A DNA stretch of 64,000 nt, taken from contig NZ_JALRNF010000020.1 in NCBI RefSeq assembly GCF_030272895.1, forward strand, positions 1-64,000, given 5' to 3'. The DNA comes from Pseudomonas sp. BGr12. GTDB taxonomy: Bacteria > Pseudomonadota > Gammaproteobacteria > Pseudomonadales > Pseudomonadaceae. Under the pieces are notes generated by a model, which saw only the letters and a list, made by a program, of their open reading frames with translations, made no database searches and was not told the DNA's origin. Below are positions 34,347 through 42,896 of this stretch, piece after piece (position 1 is the stretch's first letter; each line of letters starts with the position of its first letter). The translations under genes and the position numbers were made by a program.

Positions 34347-35318
34347 ATGCGCTCGTTGATCGGTTACCTGGTGTGCCTGGTGGTGGCCCTGACCATCGGC
34401 TACGCCTTCGCCCCCCGTCCTGTCCCGCTGCCCGGCGAGGAACCGCTGCGCACCGACCGGGTGCAGATCAATGCCTTGCTCAAGGTCGGCGAGCGGGTGC
34501 TGGCCGCCGGCGAGCGCGGCAGCATCCTGGTCAGCGATGACCAGGGCGTGAGCTGGCAGTCGGCGACCGTCCAGCCGCAGCGCAATGTGGCGCTCACCGC
34601 CCTGGTCGATCTCGGCCAGCAGCGTCTGCTGGCAGTCGGGCACGACGGCTGGATCCTGCGCTCCACGGATAGCGGCAGCCACTGGCAGGAGGTGCGTCAT
34701 GACAATGAACTGGGCGAGCCGCTGCTCGGTGCCTGGGCCGCCGGCGGCGAGCGGGTGCTGGCCTATGGCAGTTTCGGCAAGTTCTACCAGTCCGACGATG
34801 CCGGCCTGAACTGGCGCGCCCTGGCCCTGGAGGTGGACAGCGCTCACCTCAACAGCCTGGATGGCGGCGCCGATGGTCGGCGCATGCTGGTCGGTGAGCA
34901 GGGCCTGGTGATGCGCAGTCGCGATGGCGGCCAGCACTGGCAGACCTTGCCGGCGTTCTACAGCGGCTCGCTGTTCGGCGTGGTGCGCCTGAGCGATGAG
35001 CATTGGGTCAGCTACGGCATGCGCGGCCATGTGTTCGTCAGCCATGACTTCGGCGACAGCTGGCGCCAGTTGCCGATCGGCAACCAGCTGCCGCTGTACG
35101 GCCATGTGCTGCTGCCCGGGCAGGGTGGGTTGTTGATCGTCGGCGCCGGCGGCTCGCTGGTGCGGCTCGATGCCCGGGGGCAGTTGCTCCATGTCGGCCG
35201 CCTGGCAGGCCTGGGCACCTTGACCTCGGCGGTGATGATCGGCTCGCGCCTGCTGGTGGGCGGCGAGCGTGGGGTGTTCCAGGAATCCGGTGGCAGCGTT
35301 GCCGCCCTCGGCAAGTGA
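34347..35318 (+). CDS. YCF48/BNR-repeat periplasmic protein
   Basis: A 323-residue protein with one N-terminal hydrophobic segment (SLIGYLVCLVVALTIGYAFA) that anchors it or acts as a signal. The rest is repeated beta-propeller units of BNR/YCF48 type, seen as VSDDQGVSWQ, STDSGSHWQ, SDDAGLNWR, SRDGGQHWQ and SHDFGDSWR, about 45 residues apart. Such proteins are often encoded next to RND exporters in degraders of hydrophobic compounds, as here (9 bp gap). The ATG at 34347 is favoured by GGAG eight bases upstream; ATG 34341 is also possible. Confidence 0.82.
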   Translation: MRSLIGYLVCLVVALTIGYAFAPRPVPLPGEEPLRTDRVQINALLKVGERVLAAGERGSILVSDDQGVSWQSATVQPQRNVALTALVDLGQQRLLAVGHDGWILRSTDSGSHWQEVRHDNELGEPLLGAWAAGGERVLAYGSFGKFYQSDDAGLNWRALALEVDSAHLNSLDGGADGRRMLVGEQGLVMRSRDGGQHWQTLPAFYSGSLFGVVRLSDEHWVSYGMRGHVFVSHDFGDSWRQLPIGNQLPLYGHVLLPGQGGLLIVGAGGSLVRLDARGQLLHVGRLAGLGTLTSAVMIGSRLLVGGERGVFQESGGSVAALGK

Positions 35319-35327
35319 GAGACGGCA

Positions 35328-37736
35328 ATGAATCATGCTAAAAGCTGGGCGACACGCAGTGTCGAACGTATCGCCGATGGCCTGATGGCCTGGCGCAAGG
35401 GCCTGCTGGCGCTGTTCGTGCTGCTGAGCCTGGGCCTGGGGTACAGCGCCACGCACACACAACTGGACCCGGGCTTCAGCAAGCAGATTCCGGTGCGCCA
35501 TGAGTACATGGTCAATTTCCTGCGCTTCAGCCAGTACTTCACCGGCGCCAACCGCTTCCTGGTCAGCGTGCGCTGGAAAGGCGAGGGCGATATCTACAAC
35601 GCGCAGTTCCTCGATACCTTGCGCAAGGTCAGCGACGAGGTGTTCTTCATCTCCGGGGTCAATCGCGCCAGCGTGACCTCGCTGTTCACCGCCAATGTGC
35701 GCTACATCGAAATCACCGAAGAAGGCTTCTTCGGCGACGTAGTGGTGCCGCCACGCTTCGACGGCTCGGCCCGCGACCTGGCCCAGGTGCGCAGCAATGC
35801 CGCGGCCTCCGGGCAGATCGGCCGGCTGGTGGCCAACGACCTGAAGTCGGCCATGGTCCGTGCCGACCTGCAGGACCTCGACCCGCAGACCGGCAAGCCG
35901 GTGGACTACGCCGAGGTCGCCAGGCGCCTGGAAGACATCCGCGCCCGCTACAGTAACGCGCAGATCGAAATCAACATCGTCGGCTTTGCCAAGCTGGTGG
36001 GCGATGTGGTCGAAGGCCTGAACACGGTGATCGGCTTTTTCGTCATCGCCTTCCTGATCACCGGCCTGCTGCTGTGGCTGTATTCACGCTCCTGGCGCCT
36101 GACCCTGGTGGCGCTGCTGGTGGCCTTGCTGCCGGTGGTCTGGCTGCTGGGCCTGTTGCCATTGCTGGGGTTGGGCATCGACCCGATGTCGATCCTGGTG
36201 CCGTTTTTGATCTTCTCCATCGGCGTGTCCCACGCCGTGCAGATGACCAACGCCTGGAAGCAGGAGGTGCTGGCCGGGCGCGATTCGGTGCAGGCAGCCC
36301 ACGGGGCGTTCTGCAAGATCTTCATACCTGGCTCCCTGGCGCTGCTGATGAACGCCCTGGGCTTTGCCGTGATCATGCTGATCGACATTCCCATCGTCCA
36401 CGAACTGGGGGTGACCGCGTGCATCGGGGTGATGCTGATGATCGCCACCAACAAGCTGATGCTGCCGGTGATCATCGCCTACCTGCGCCTGGAGCCTTCG
36501 GTGCTGCAACACGCTCGGGCCCAGGGCACCGGTCGTCATCGCCTGTGGTGGCGGCTGTCGGCACTGGCCGAACCCGGTCCGGCCCTGGGCGTGTTCGCCT
36601 TGAGCCTGCTGTTGCTGGCAGCCGGTGCCTACAAGGCGCGGGACCTGGCGGTGGGCGATATCGGTGCCGGTGCGCCGGAGCTGCGTGATGACTCGCGCTA
36701 CAACCTCGACAACCACAAGATCGTCAGCAGCTATTCCATCGGCCTGGACGTGCTCTCGGTGTTCGTCGAGGTCAAGGGGATCGAGGAAGGCTGCCTGGAC
36801 CCTGCGGTGATGCGCGCGGTGGAAGCCTTCGATTTTCGCATGCGCGCGGTCAAGGGCGTGCAGTCGGTGCAGAGCGTGGCCGGCAAGGGCAAGGTGGTGA
36901 TCGCCGGCAACAACGAAGGCAACCCGCGCTGGGCGGCGATCCCGGGGTCGGCACGCGGCCTGAGCCAGGGCGCGCGGGCCTATATGCCGGACGACGGGCT
37001 GGTCACCGACGCCTGCCAGCAGATGCAGATCCTGGTGTTCCTCACCGACCACGAGGGCGCCACCCTCAGCCATGTGCTGGGTGAAGCGCAACGCATCATC
37101 GAACAGCTCCGCACCCCGGAGCTGGATTTCTACCTGGGCGGCGGCAACGTCGGCGTCATGGCGGCCTCCAACGAGGCGGTCAAGCACGCCGAGATCTTCA
37201 TGCTCGCCGCTCTGTTCGGCTCGGTGGCGCTGTTCTGCTGGCTGACCTTCCGCTCGATCCGCGCCGTGCTGTGCATCCTGGTGCCGCTGGCGATCGTGGC
37301 GATCCTGTGCAACGCGCTGATGGCGCTGCTGGGCATTGGCCTGAAGGTCGCCACCTTGCCGGTGATGGCCCTGGGCGTCGGTGTCGGGGTCGACTACGGC
37401 ATCTACCTGTACGAGCGTATCCAGCACGAGATGGCCGCCGGCGCCGACCTGCGCGAGGCCTTCTACCAGGCCATGTGCCAGCGCGGCACGGCGGCGGTGT
37501 TCACCGCCCTGACCATGTCCATCGGGGTGATCACCTGGGCCTTCGCCCCGCTCAAGTTCCAGGCCGACATGGGCGTGCTGCTGTCGTTCATGTTCCTGGT
37601 CAACGTGCTGGGCGCGATTTTCCTGCTGCCGGCACTGGCCGCCTGGTTCAACCGCGGGCGTCGGTTGGTACCTGCCGCACCTGTGGTGGAGCACCGTCCA
37701 TCGCCGATGCATGCTGAAACAAAAATTAACATCTAA
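35328..37736 (+). CDS. RND/MMPL superfamily transporter
   Basis: An 802-residue inner-membrane RND protein of the MMPL/HpnN type. One helix lies near residues 22-40, a large periplasmic loop follows, then helix clusters at about 220-400 and 620-790, showing the usual two-fold repeat. ITGLLLWLYSRSWRLTLVAL and VGVGVDYGIYLYERIQHEM are the characteristic helices, the second with the conserved acidic residue of the proton path. It lacks the long docking loops of HAE drug pumps. Together with the YCF48-like protein it probably moves steroid or lipid across the envelope; direction unknown. Confidence 0.85.
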   Translation: MNHAKSWATRSVERIADGLMAWRKGLLALFVLLSLGLGYSATHTQLDPGFSKQIPVRHEYMVNFLRFSQYFTGANRFLVSVRWKGEGDIYNAQFLDTLRKVSDEVFFISGVNRASVTSLFTANVRYIEITEEGFFGDVVVPPRFDGSARDLAQVRSNAAASGQIGRLVANDLKSAMVRADLQDLDPQTGKPVDYAEVARRLEDIRARYSNAQIEINIVGFAKLVGDVVEGLNTVIGFFVIAFLITGLLLWLYSRSWRLTLVALLVALLPVVWLLGLLPLLGLGIDPMSILVPFLIFSIGVSHAVQMTNAWKQEVLAGRDSVQAAHGAFCKIFIPGSLALLMNALGFAVIMLIDIPIVHELGVTACIGVMLMIATNKLMLPVIIAYLRLEPSVLQHARAQGTGRHRLWWRLSALAEPGPALGVFALSLLLLAAGAYKARDLAVGDIGAGAPELRDDSRYNLDNHKIVSSYSIGLDVLSVFVEVKGIEEGCLDPAVMRAVEAFDFRMRAVKGVQSVQSVAGKGKVVIAGNNEGNPRWAAIPGSARGLSQGARAYMPDDGLVTDACQQMQILVFLTDHEGATLSHVLGEAQRIIEQLRTPELDFYLGGGNVGVMAASNEAVKHAEIFMLAALFGSVALFCWLTFRSIRAVLCILVPLAIVAILCNALMALLGIGLKVATLPVMALGVGVGVDYGIYLYERIQHEMAAGADLREAFYQAMCQRGTAAVFTALTMSIGVITWAFAPLKFQADMGVLLSFMFLVNVLGAIFLLPALAAWFNRGRRLVPAAPVVEHRPSPMHAETKINI

Positions 37737-37817
37737 CGCCTATTGCCGCGGCGATAGCCAGACAGGAGACTGGCGAGCGGGCCCCAGGCCACACCTGCGA
37801 AACAATAACAATAAAAA

Positions 37818-37838
37818 GGACAGGCCAATTGCCTGTCC
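37818..37838. promoter_or_regulatory. Inverted repeat ahead of the LuxR-type regulator gene
   Basis: GGACAGGC (37818-37825) and GCCTGTCC (37831-37838) are perfect arms around CAATT, ending six bases before the AAGGAGA ribosome-binding site of the regulator. It could be an autoregulatory operator or a leader hairpin. It is not the TCGTC-N6-GACGA dyad. Confidence 0.55.
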
Positions 37839-37854
37839 GTGCAAGGAGAAGACT

Positions 37855-39090
37855 GTGGAAAATCCGGTTCTGACCCACCAGGCGCTGGCCGAGCTCGGCC
37901 TCAACCTTGCCGACTACGATCGTATGGTGGGCGACATCTATGATGGCGCCCTCGACCCCAAGCCCATGGCCAGCATCCTCGAGAACATGCGCGAGGTGTT
38001 CCAGGCCAACTACGTCACCCTGATCCTGCGTGTGCCCGACCAGCCCGACATGGGCGTGATGATCGTCGCCGGCGACATCGAAGGCGAGGGTGAGGTCATC
38101 TACATGGCCTACCCGCAGACCAACACGCCGTTCGCCAACCAGCCGCTGGACTACGTCTTCACCGTCGACGACATCATGACCGCCACCCAGTGGGAGCAGA
38201 GCGCCTACTTCAAGATGCACTGCGGCCCGCAAGGGGTGTACCACGTGATGGGGTCCGACATCTCCACCCCCGATGGCGGCAAGCTGCGCTTTCGCGTGAC
38301 CCGGGCCAAATCGGCGCCGAGCTTCTCGGTCAACGACCGGGCCCTGTGCGCCATGTTCCTGCCGCACCTGCGCCGCGCCCTGAACATCCACAACCTGCTC
38401 GATCGCAGCGAGTCGCTGAACGAACTCTACGCCCAGGCCATCAGCCGCCTGTCGGTGGCCACCCTGGTGCTCGACGAGTGCGGCAGCGTGCTGCAGATCA
38501 ACCCGGTGGCCCAGGGCATACTCGCCGGCGGCGACGGCCTCAAGCTTGTGGGCGGGCGCCTGGAAGCCACCTACCCGAGCGACAACCGCGAGCTGCAGCG
38601 CCTGATTCGCTCGGCGTTCGCCGAGAACACCGCCAAGAGCGCCGAGGCCATGTCGGTGACCCGGCCTTCCGGGCAGGTCAGCCTGGGCCTGGTGGTCGAG
38701 CCCATTCCGTCACTGGACTGGGCCGACGAGAAGGGCAAACCGGCCGCCCTGGTGTACATCCGCGATGCGGCCAGCAAGTCGCAGGCCAGTGAAGTGGTGA
38801 CCAAGCAGCTGTTCAACCTGACCAAGGCCGAGACCGCCCTGGCTATGGAGCTGGCCAACGGCCTGTCGCTGGAAGAAGCCGCCGAGAGCCTGAACATCCG
38901 CCGCAACACCGCCCGTGCCCACCTGCGCTCGATCTTCTCCAAGACCGGCGTACGGCGCCAGACGGAGCTGGTGCGCATCCTGCTCAACAGCGTGGTGGCC
39001 CTGGGCAAGCCGCAGGTGAACCTCAAGGTCGTGGAAAAGTCCCGGGTGCAGGTTCCGCCCCTGACCCTGGCGACCCGTCGCCAGGCGTAG
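37855..39090 (+). CDS. LuxR-family transcriptional regulator (TeiR-like), candidate master activator
   Basis: A 411-residue regulator starting at GTG (AAGGAGA upstream; the frame extends further left without homology). Residues about 1-310 form a sensory region with a PAS-like stretch (ATLVLDECGSVLQINPVAQG); residues about 322-377 are the LuxR/GerE helix-turn-helix (SLEEAAESLNIRRNTARAHL, FSKTGVRRQTELVRILL). There is no receiver domain. Length and layout match TeiR, the testosterone-inducible activator of C. testosteroni steroid genes, and the gene lies just upstream of hsdA, which TeiR controls there. It is the only transcription factor in the window, so it is the best candidate to bind the dyad. 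Its stop codon TAG begins the hsdA operator. Confidence 0.82.
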   Translation: MENPVLTHQALAELGLNLADYDRMVGDIYDGALDPKPMASILENMREVFQANYVTLILRVPDQPDMGVMIVAGDIEGEGEVIYMAYPQTNTPFANQPLDYVFTVDDIMTATQWEQSAYFKMHCGPQGVYHVMGSDISTPDGGKLRFRVTRAKSAPSFSVNDRALCAMFLPHLRRALNIHNLLDRSESLNELYAQAISRLSVATLVLDECGSVLQINPVAQGILAGGDGLKLVGGRLEATYPSDNRELQRLIRSAFAENTAKSAEAMSVTRPSGQVSLGLVVEPIPSLDWADEKGKPAALVYIRDAASKSQASEVVTKQLFNLTKAETALAMELANGLSLEEAAESLNIRRNTARAHLRSIFSKTGVRRQTELVRILLNSVVALGKPQVNLKVVEKSRVQVPPLTLATRRQA

Positions 39091-39132
39091 TCCGCCCGGA
39101 CGATGCCGATGCGGCATCGTGCTGAGGATACT
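39088..39132 (+). promoter_or_regulatory. Dyad promoter for hsdA, overlapping the regulator stop codon
   Basis: TAGTCCGCCCGGACGATG (39088-39105) starts on the stop codon of the regulator gene. GATACT at 39127-39132 is the -10-like element, 22 bp on. The hsdA ATG is at 39159. Confidence 0.68.
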
Positions 39133-39158
39133 GCCTGGACCTTCCATGGAGACTCACT

Positions 39159-39926
39159 ATGCCAGTTACAGCTATCACCGGCAGCGCCTCGGGTATCGGC
39201 GCTGCGGTCAGTGCCGTGTTGCGTGCCGCCGGACACCGGGTCATCGGTATCGACCGCGCCAATGCCGAGGTGCTTGCCGACCTCTCCACTGCATCGGGAC
39301 GTGAAGCGGCCGCGGCCGCGGTGCTCGAACAGTGCAACGGCGTGCTCGACGGCCTGGTCTGCTGCGCCGGGGTCGGCGTCACCGCGCCGTCCTGCGGGCT
39401 GATCCTGTCGGTCAACTACTTCGGCGTCAGCCAGTTGCTCGACGGCCTCGCCGGCGCGCTGGCCAAGGGCAACAACCCGGCGGCGCTGGTGATCGGCTCG
39501 GTGGCCTCGACCCAGGCCGGTGCCGAACAGCAACCCATGACCGAGCTGATGCTCGGTGGGGACGAGGCCGGCGCCTGCGCCCTGGCTGAAAACCTCGCCC
39601 AGCCCCATGTCGCCTATGCCTGCTCCAAGTACGCCATTACCCAGCAGGTACGCCGCCTGGCCAAACCCTGGGCCGAGCGGGGCATTCGCCTGAACGTGGT
39701 GGCCCCGGGCGCAGTGGAAACCCCGCTGCACCAGGCCTCGCTGGACGATGCCCGGTTCGGCAAGGCGGTACGCGAATTCGTCGCCCCGTTGGGCCGCAGC
39801 GGTCGCCCGGAGGAAATCGCTGCGCTGGTGGCCTTCCTGCAATCGAGCCAGGCGGCCTTCATCCACGGCAGCGTGGTCTTTATCGACGGCGGCATGGACG
39901 CCATGGTCCGCCCGCAACGCTTCTAG
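39159..39926 (+). CDS. hsdA: 3-alpha-hydroxysteroid dehydrogenase/carbonyl reductase
   Basis: A 255-residue SDR closely resembling the 3-alpha-HSD of Comamonas testosteroni: GSASGIGAAVSAVLRAAGH, IDRANAEVLADLSTASGR, VSVNYFGVSQLLDG-like stretch, VIGSVAS, and the C-terminal IDGGMDAMVRPQRF all follow that enzyme. The Tyr-Lys pair is in YACSK and the cofactor acidic residue in GIDRA indicates NAD. It oxidises the 3-alpha-hydroxyl of bile acids to the ketone, the entry step of ring degradation. It is preceded by the LuxR-type regulator and followed 11 bp later by another SDR in the same unit. Confidence 0.88.
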   Translation: MPVTAITGSASGIGAAVSAVLRAAGHRVIGIDRANAEVLADLSTASGREAAAAAVLEQCNGVLDGLVCCAGVGVTAPSCGLILSVNYFGVSQLLDGLAGALAKGNNPAALVIGSVASTQAGAEQQPMTELMLGGDEAGACALAENLAQPHVAYACSKYAITQQVRRLAKPWAERGIRLNVVAPGAVETPLHQASLDDARFGKAVREFVAPLGRSGRPEEIAALVAFLQSSQAAFIHGSVVFIDGGMDAMVRPQRF

Positions 39927-39937
39927 AAGGACAGCCC

Positions 39938-40783
39938 ATGAACAAAGTGGCATTCATCACCGGCGCCAGCCGTGGTATCGGCCGTGAAGCGGCGCTGGCC
40001 TTTGCCCGCGCCGGTTTCGACGTGGCGATCAGCGCCCGCACCGTCGACGAGGGCGAACAGCACGACCATGCCCTGCGCGATGCGGCGGGTGAGCCGTTGG
40101 CCGGCAGCTTGAACAGCACAGCCGCAGCGATCCGTGAACTGGGGCGGCGCGTGCTGGTGGTGCCCATGGACCTGCTCGACAGCGCTTCGGCGCTGGCGGC
40201 CTGCGCCCGGGTTATCGCCGAGTACGGGCGCATCGACGTGCTGATCAACAACGCCATCTACCAGGGCCGCGACCTCAACAGCAGCTTCCTCGACTTGCAG
40301 CCGCAGACCCTGGAGCGGGTGTTCCAGGGCTATATGATGACGCCGTTCCTGCTGACCCGGGCGGTGGCTGAGCAGATGCTCGAGCAGGGTGGTGGCGTGG
40401 TGATCAACGTCACCTCCGGGGCGGGCGAGAGCGACCCGCCGGTGGCGGCCGACAAGGGCGGCTGGGGCTATGCCTATGGCGCGGGCAAGGCGGCGGTGTC
40501 GCGCTTGTCCGGGGTGCTGGCGGTGGAGTTGGGGGCGCGGGGCATCTGTGCCTATACCCTCAACCCTGGCGTGGTGAGTACCGAAGCGCTGAAGGCGACC
40601 ATCGGCGACAAGGGCGTGATTGCCTTGCGTGCCGGGATAGCGCCGCCGCAGGTGCCGGCCGAAGTGATGCTGTGGCTGGCGACCTCGCCTGAGGCGCCGC
40701 GGTATCAGCGACGGACCATTGCCGCGCAGGTGATTGCGTTGGAGGAGGGGATTGTGGCGGATTGGCGGGAGCGTCAGGCGTAG
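39938..40783 (+). CDS. Short-chain dehydrogenase
   Basis: A 281-residue SDR with TGASRGIG at residue 9, an Arg after beta-2 (ISARTVD) that suggests NADP, a Ser in NVTSGAG and YGAGK as the active pair. The usual NNAG reads NNAI. It has a 25-residue insertion after beta-2 compared with classical SDRs. It is cotranscribed with hsdA and may act on another ring hydroxyl or on a beta-hydroxyacyl intermediate; the substrate is not evident. The REP cluster around the RAYT begins right at its stop codon. Confidence 0.75.
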   Translation: MNKVAFITGASRGIGREAALAFARAGFDVAISARTVDEGEQHDHALRDAAGEPLAGSLNSTAAAIRELGRRVLVVPMDLLDSASALAACARVIAEYGRIDVLINNAIYQGRDLNSSFLDLQPQTLERVFQGYMMTPFLLTRAVAEQMLEQGGGVVINVTSGAGESDPPVAADKGGWGYAYGAGKAAVSRLSGVLAVELGARGICAYTLNPGVVSTEALKATIGDKGVIALRAGIAPPQVPAEVMLWLATSPEAPRYQRRTIAAQVIALEEGIVADWRERQA

Positions 40784-41080
40784 GGCTGCTGTGCAGCCCA
40801 TCGCAGGCTTCGCCAGCTCCCACAAGGGTTTCAGGCATGCCCTGGGCTACTGTGCAGTTCAGCGCAGGCTTTGCCAGCTCCCACAAGGGTTTCAGGCATG
40901 CCCCGGGTTGCTGTGTAGTCCATCGCAGGCTTCGCCAGTTCCCACAAGGGTTTCAGGCATGCCCTGGGTTACTGTGCAGTTCAGCGCAGGCTTTGCCAGC
41001 TCCTACAGGGTTCTTGACATGTCCCGGTCCTGGTGTGGGAGCTGGCGAAGCCTGCGATCAGCCGCGCAGCGGCCGCAATC
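40784..41080. repeat. REP cluster upstream of the RAYT gene
   Basis: Four REPs in the same (inverted) orientation start at about 40800, 40861, 40922 and 40982, giving a ~61-bp period with the spacer CAAGGGTTTCAGGCATGCCC. A fifth REP in direct orientation with a hairpin tail lies at 41035-41076. Two of the four have CTTTGCC in place of CTTCGCC. Confidence 0.9.
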
Positions 41081-41161
41081 CGGAAACATGAGGTGCCATT
41101 AACCCGCCACCCACCGAGCCTTTCACAGCTACCTTGAAAACTCCCCCTCAAGGAGCACGAC

Positions 41162-41617
41162 ATGGACCGTCCAGCCTCCCACCTCTTGCGCCGCGGCCGG
41201 GTATCAATCCCGGGCCAGGTGTATCTGCTGACCACCACGGTGGAGCATCGCCAACCTGTTTTCACTGACTTGCACCTGGCCAGGATCGTTGTCGGGCAAT
41301 TGCGCGATGCCCAACACTGCACCCTGGCCAGGTCTTTGGCCTGGGTGCTGATGCCCGATCACCTGCATTGGCTGGTCGAACTGCAGAGCAACACGCTGGA
41401 CGCCTTGATGCGCCGGATGAAATGCCGCAGCACCTGCCTGATCAACAGGACCGGTAAACGACATGGCCGCTTATGGCAGAGGGGATACCATGACCGGGCC
41501 CTGCGTCGGGAAGACGATGTGCCGGCCGTGGCACGGTACATCGTCGCCAACCCGTTAAGGGCAGGGCTGGTTTCGCGGGTCGGGGATTACCCGCATTGGG
41601 ATGCGGTCTGGCTTTGA
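41162..41617 (+). CDS. REP-associated tyrosine transposase (RAYT, IS200/IS605-like Y1 family)
   Basis: A 151-residue single-domain Y1 transposase. The HUH metal motif is PDHLHWL (His67, His69) and the candidate nucleophile is Tyr126 in ARYIVANPLRAGLV, both typical of RAYTs; the N terminus has the usual RRGRVSIPGQVYLLT. It is intact, with AAGGAG seven bases before the ATG. REPs in opposite orientations flank it (40784-41080 and 41629-41814), the normal setting for these domesticated single-copy enzymes. It would act on REP hairpins and is unrelated to steroid metabolism. Confidence 0.92.
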   Translation: MDRPASHLLRRGRVSIPGQVYLLTTTVEHRQPVFTDLHLARIVVGQLRDAQHCTLARSLAWVLMPDHLHWLVELQSNTLDALMRRMKCRSTCLINRTGKRHGRLWQRGYHDRALRREDDVPAVARYIVANPLRAGLVSRVGDYPHWDAVWL

Positions 41618-41628
41618 ATCGGGTGAAG

Positions 41629-41814
41629 GCTATCGCGGGCTGCGCCCGCTCCAACCGGGATTGCTGGCTTTGCCAGGGTGCAGTGGGAGCTGCCGACAGG
41701 CTGCGATCGGCCGTGAAACGGCCGCAATAATGGACCGCACCGATCTGTCTGGTCCAACGAGGTGGCCGGATTGCGACTGCTGCGCAGTCGATCGCAGGCT
41801 TCGCCGGCTCCCAC
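41629..41814. repeat. BIME downstream of the RAYT gene
   Basis: A degenerate REP (41629-41653) is followed by a complete BIME: one REP at 41693-41739 (GTGGGAGCTGCCGACAGGCT with a hairpin tail) and an inverted REP at 41770-41814. The spacer ending GGTGGCCGGATTGCGAC matches the reverse complement of the spacer in the array at 1-1116, so both are the same BIME type. Confidence 0.88.
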
Positions 41815-41863
41815 AAAGACAGTTGCTCCCACAGCGGATTGGGCTGCGGGAGCAGGGCAGGGG

Positions 41864-42886
41864 TCAGGCCCTCTGGCGGGCCAGGGTCATCGCGGTGTCC
41901 TCGATCATGTCCTCCTGGCCGCCGACCATGCCGCGCCGGCCCATCTCCACGAGGATCTCCCGTGCCGGCACGCCGTATTTCTGCTCGGCACGCTTGGCGA
42001 ACAGCAGGAACGAGCCATAGACCCCGGCATAGCCCATGGTCAGGGCATCGCGGTCGCTGCGGATGGGGAAGTCCATGATCGGCACCACCAGGTCTTCGGC
42101 CACGTCCTGGATGCCGAACACGCTGACGCCGGTCTCGATGCCCATGCGCTCGCACACCGCCACCAGCACTTCCATCGGTGTGTTGCCGGCGCCGGCACCC
42201 AGGCCTGCGCAGGCGGCGTCGATGCGGGTGGCACCGGCGGCGATGGCGGCGATGGAGTTGGCCACGCCCATGGACAGGTTGTGGTGGCCATGGAAGCCGA
42301 TCTCGGTTCCCGGCTTGAGCGCCGCACGCATGGCCGCCACCCGGGCGCTGACGTCATGGGGCAGCAGGTAACCGGCCGAGTCGGTCAGGTAGATGCAGTT
42401 GGCGCCGTAGCTCTCCATCAGCAGGCCCTGCTTGACCAGGCCTTCGGGGCTGTTCATGTGCGCCATCATCAGAAAGCCCACGGTGTCCATGCCCAGCTGG
42501 CGGGCATGGGCGATGTGCTGTTCGCTGACATCGGCCTCGGTGCAGTGAGTGGCCACGCGGATGGTGTTGACCCCAAGCTCATGGGCCATTTTCAGGTGGT
42601 CGACGGTACCGATGCCCGGCAGCAGCAGGGCCGAGACCTTGGCGTTTTTCATCAGCGGAATCACCGCCGACAGGTACTCCTCGTCACTGTGCGCCGGAAA
42701 GCCATAGTTGACCGAACTGCCGCCCAGGCCATCGCCGTGGGTGACTTCGATCAGCGGTACGCCAGCCTGGTCCAGGCCGCAGGCGATGTCTTTCATCTGC
42801 TGCAGGCTGATGCGGTGACGCTTGGGGTGCATGCCGTCGCGCAGGCACATGTCGTGGACGGTGATTCGCTTGCCGCTAAGTTCCAT
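41864..42886 (-). CDS. hsaF: 4-hydroxy-2-oxoacid aldolase (HsaF type)
   Basis: A 340-residue DRE-TIM aldolase of the BphI/DmpG family. RDGMH near residues 16-20 supplies the catalytic Arg and metal-binding Asp and His; [11 protein letters not shown] supplies the other metal ligands. It splits 4-hydroxy-2-oxohexanoate-type products of A-ring cleavage into pyruvate and an aldehyde that is channelled to the acylating dehydrogenase encoded just upstream. The start at 42886 has GAGGAAA as ribosome-binding site; an earlier in-frame ATG at 42904 overlaps the previous gene. Last gene of the minus-strand operon. Confidence 0.93.
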   Translation of the reverse strand: MELSGKRITVHDMCLRDGMHPKRHRISLQQMKDIACGLDQAGVPLIEVTHGDGLGGSSVNYGFPAHSDEEYLSAVIPLMKNAKVSALLLPGIGTVDHLKMAHELGVNTIRVATHCTEADVSEQHIAHARQLGMDTVGFLMMAHMNSPEGLVKQGLLMESYGANCIYLTDSAGYLLPHDVSARVAAMRAALKPGTEIGFHGHHNLSMGVANSIAAIAAGATRIDAACAGLGAGAGNTPMEVLVAVCERMGIETGVSVFGIQDVAEDLVVPIMDFPIRSDRDALTMGYAGVYGSFLLFAKRAEQKYGVPAREILVEMGRRGMVGGQEDMIEDTAMTLARQRA

Positions 42887-42896
42887 GGACGTTTCC

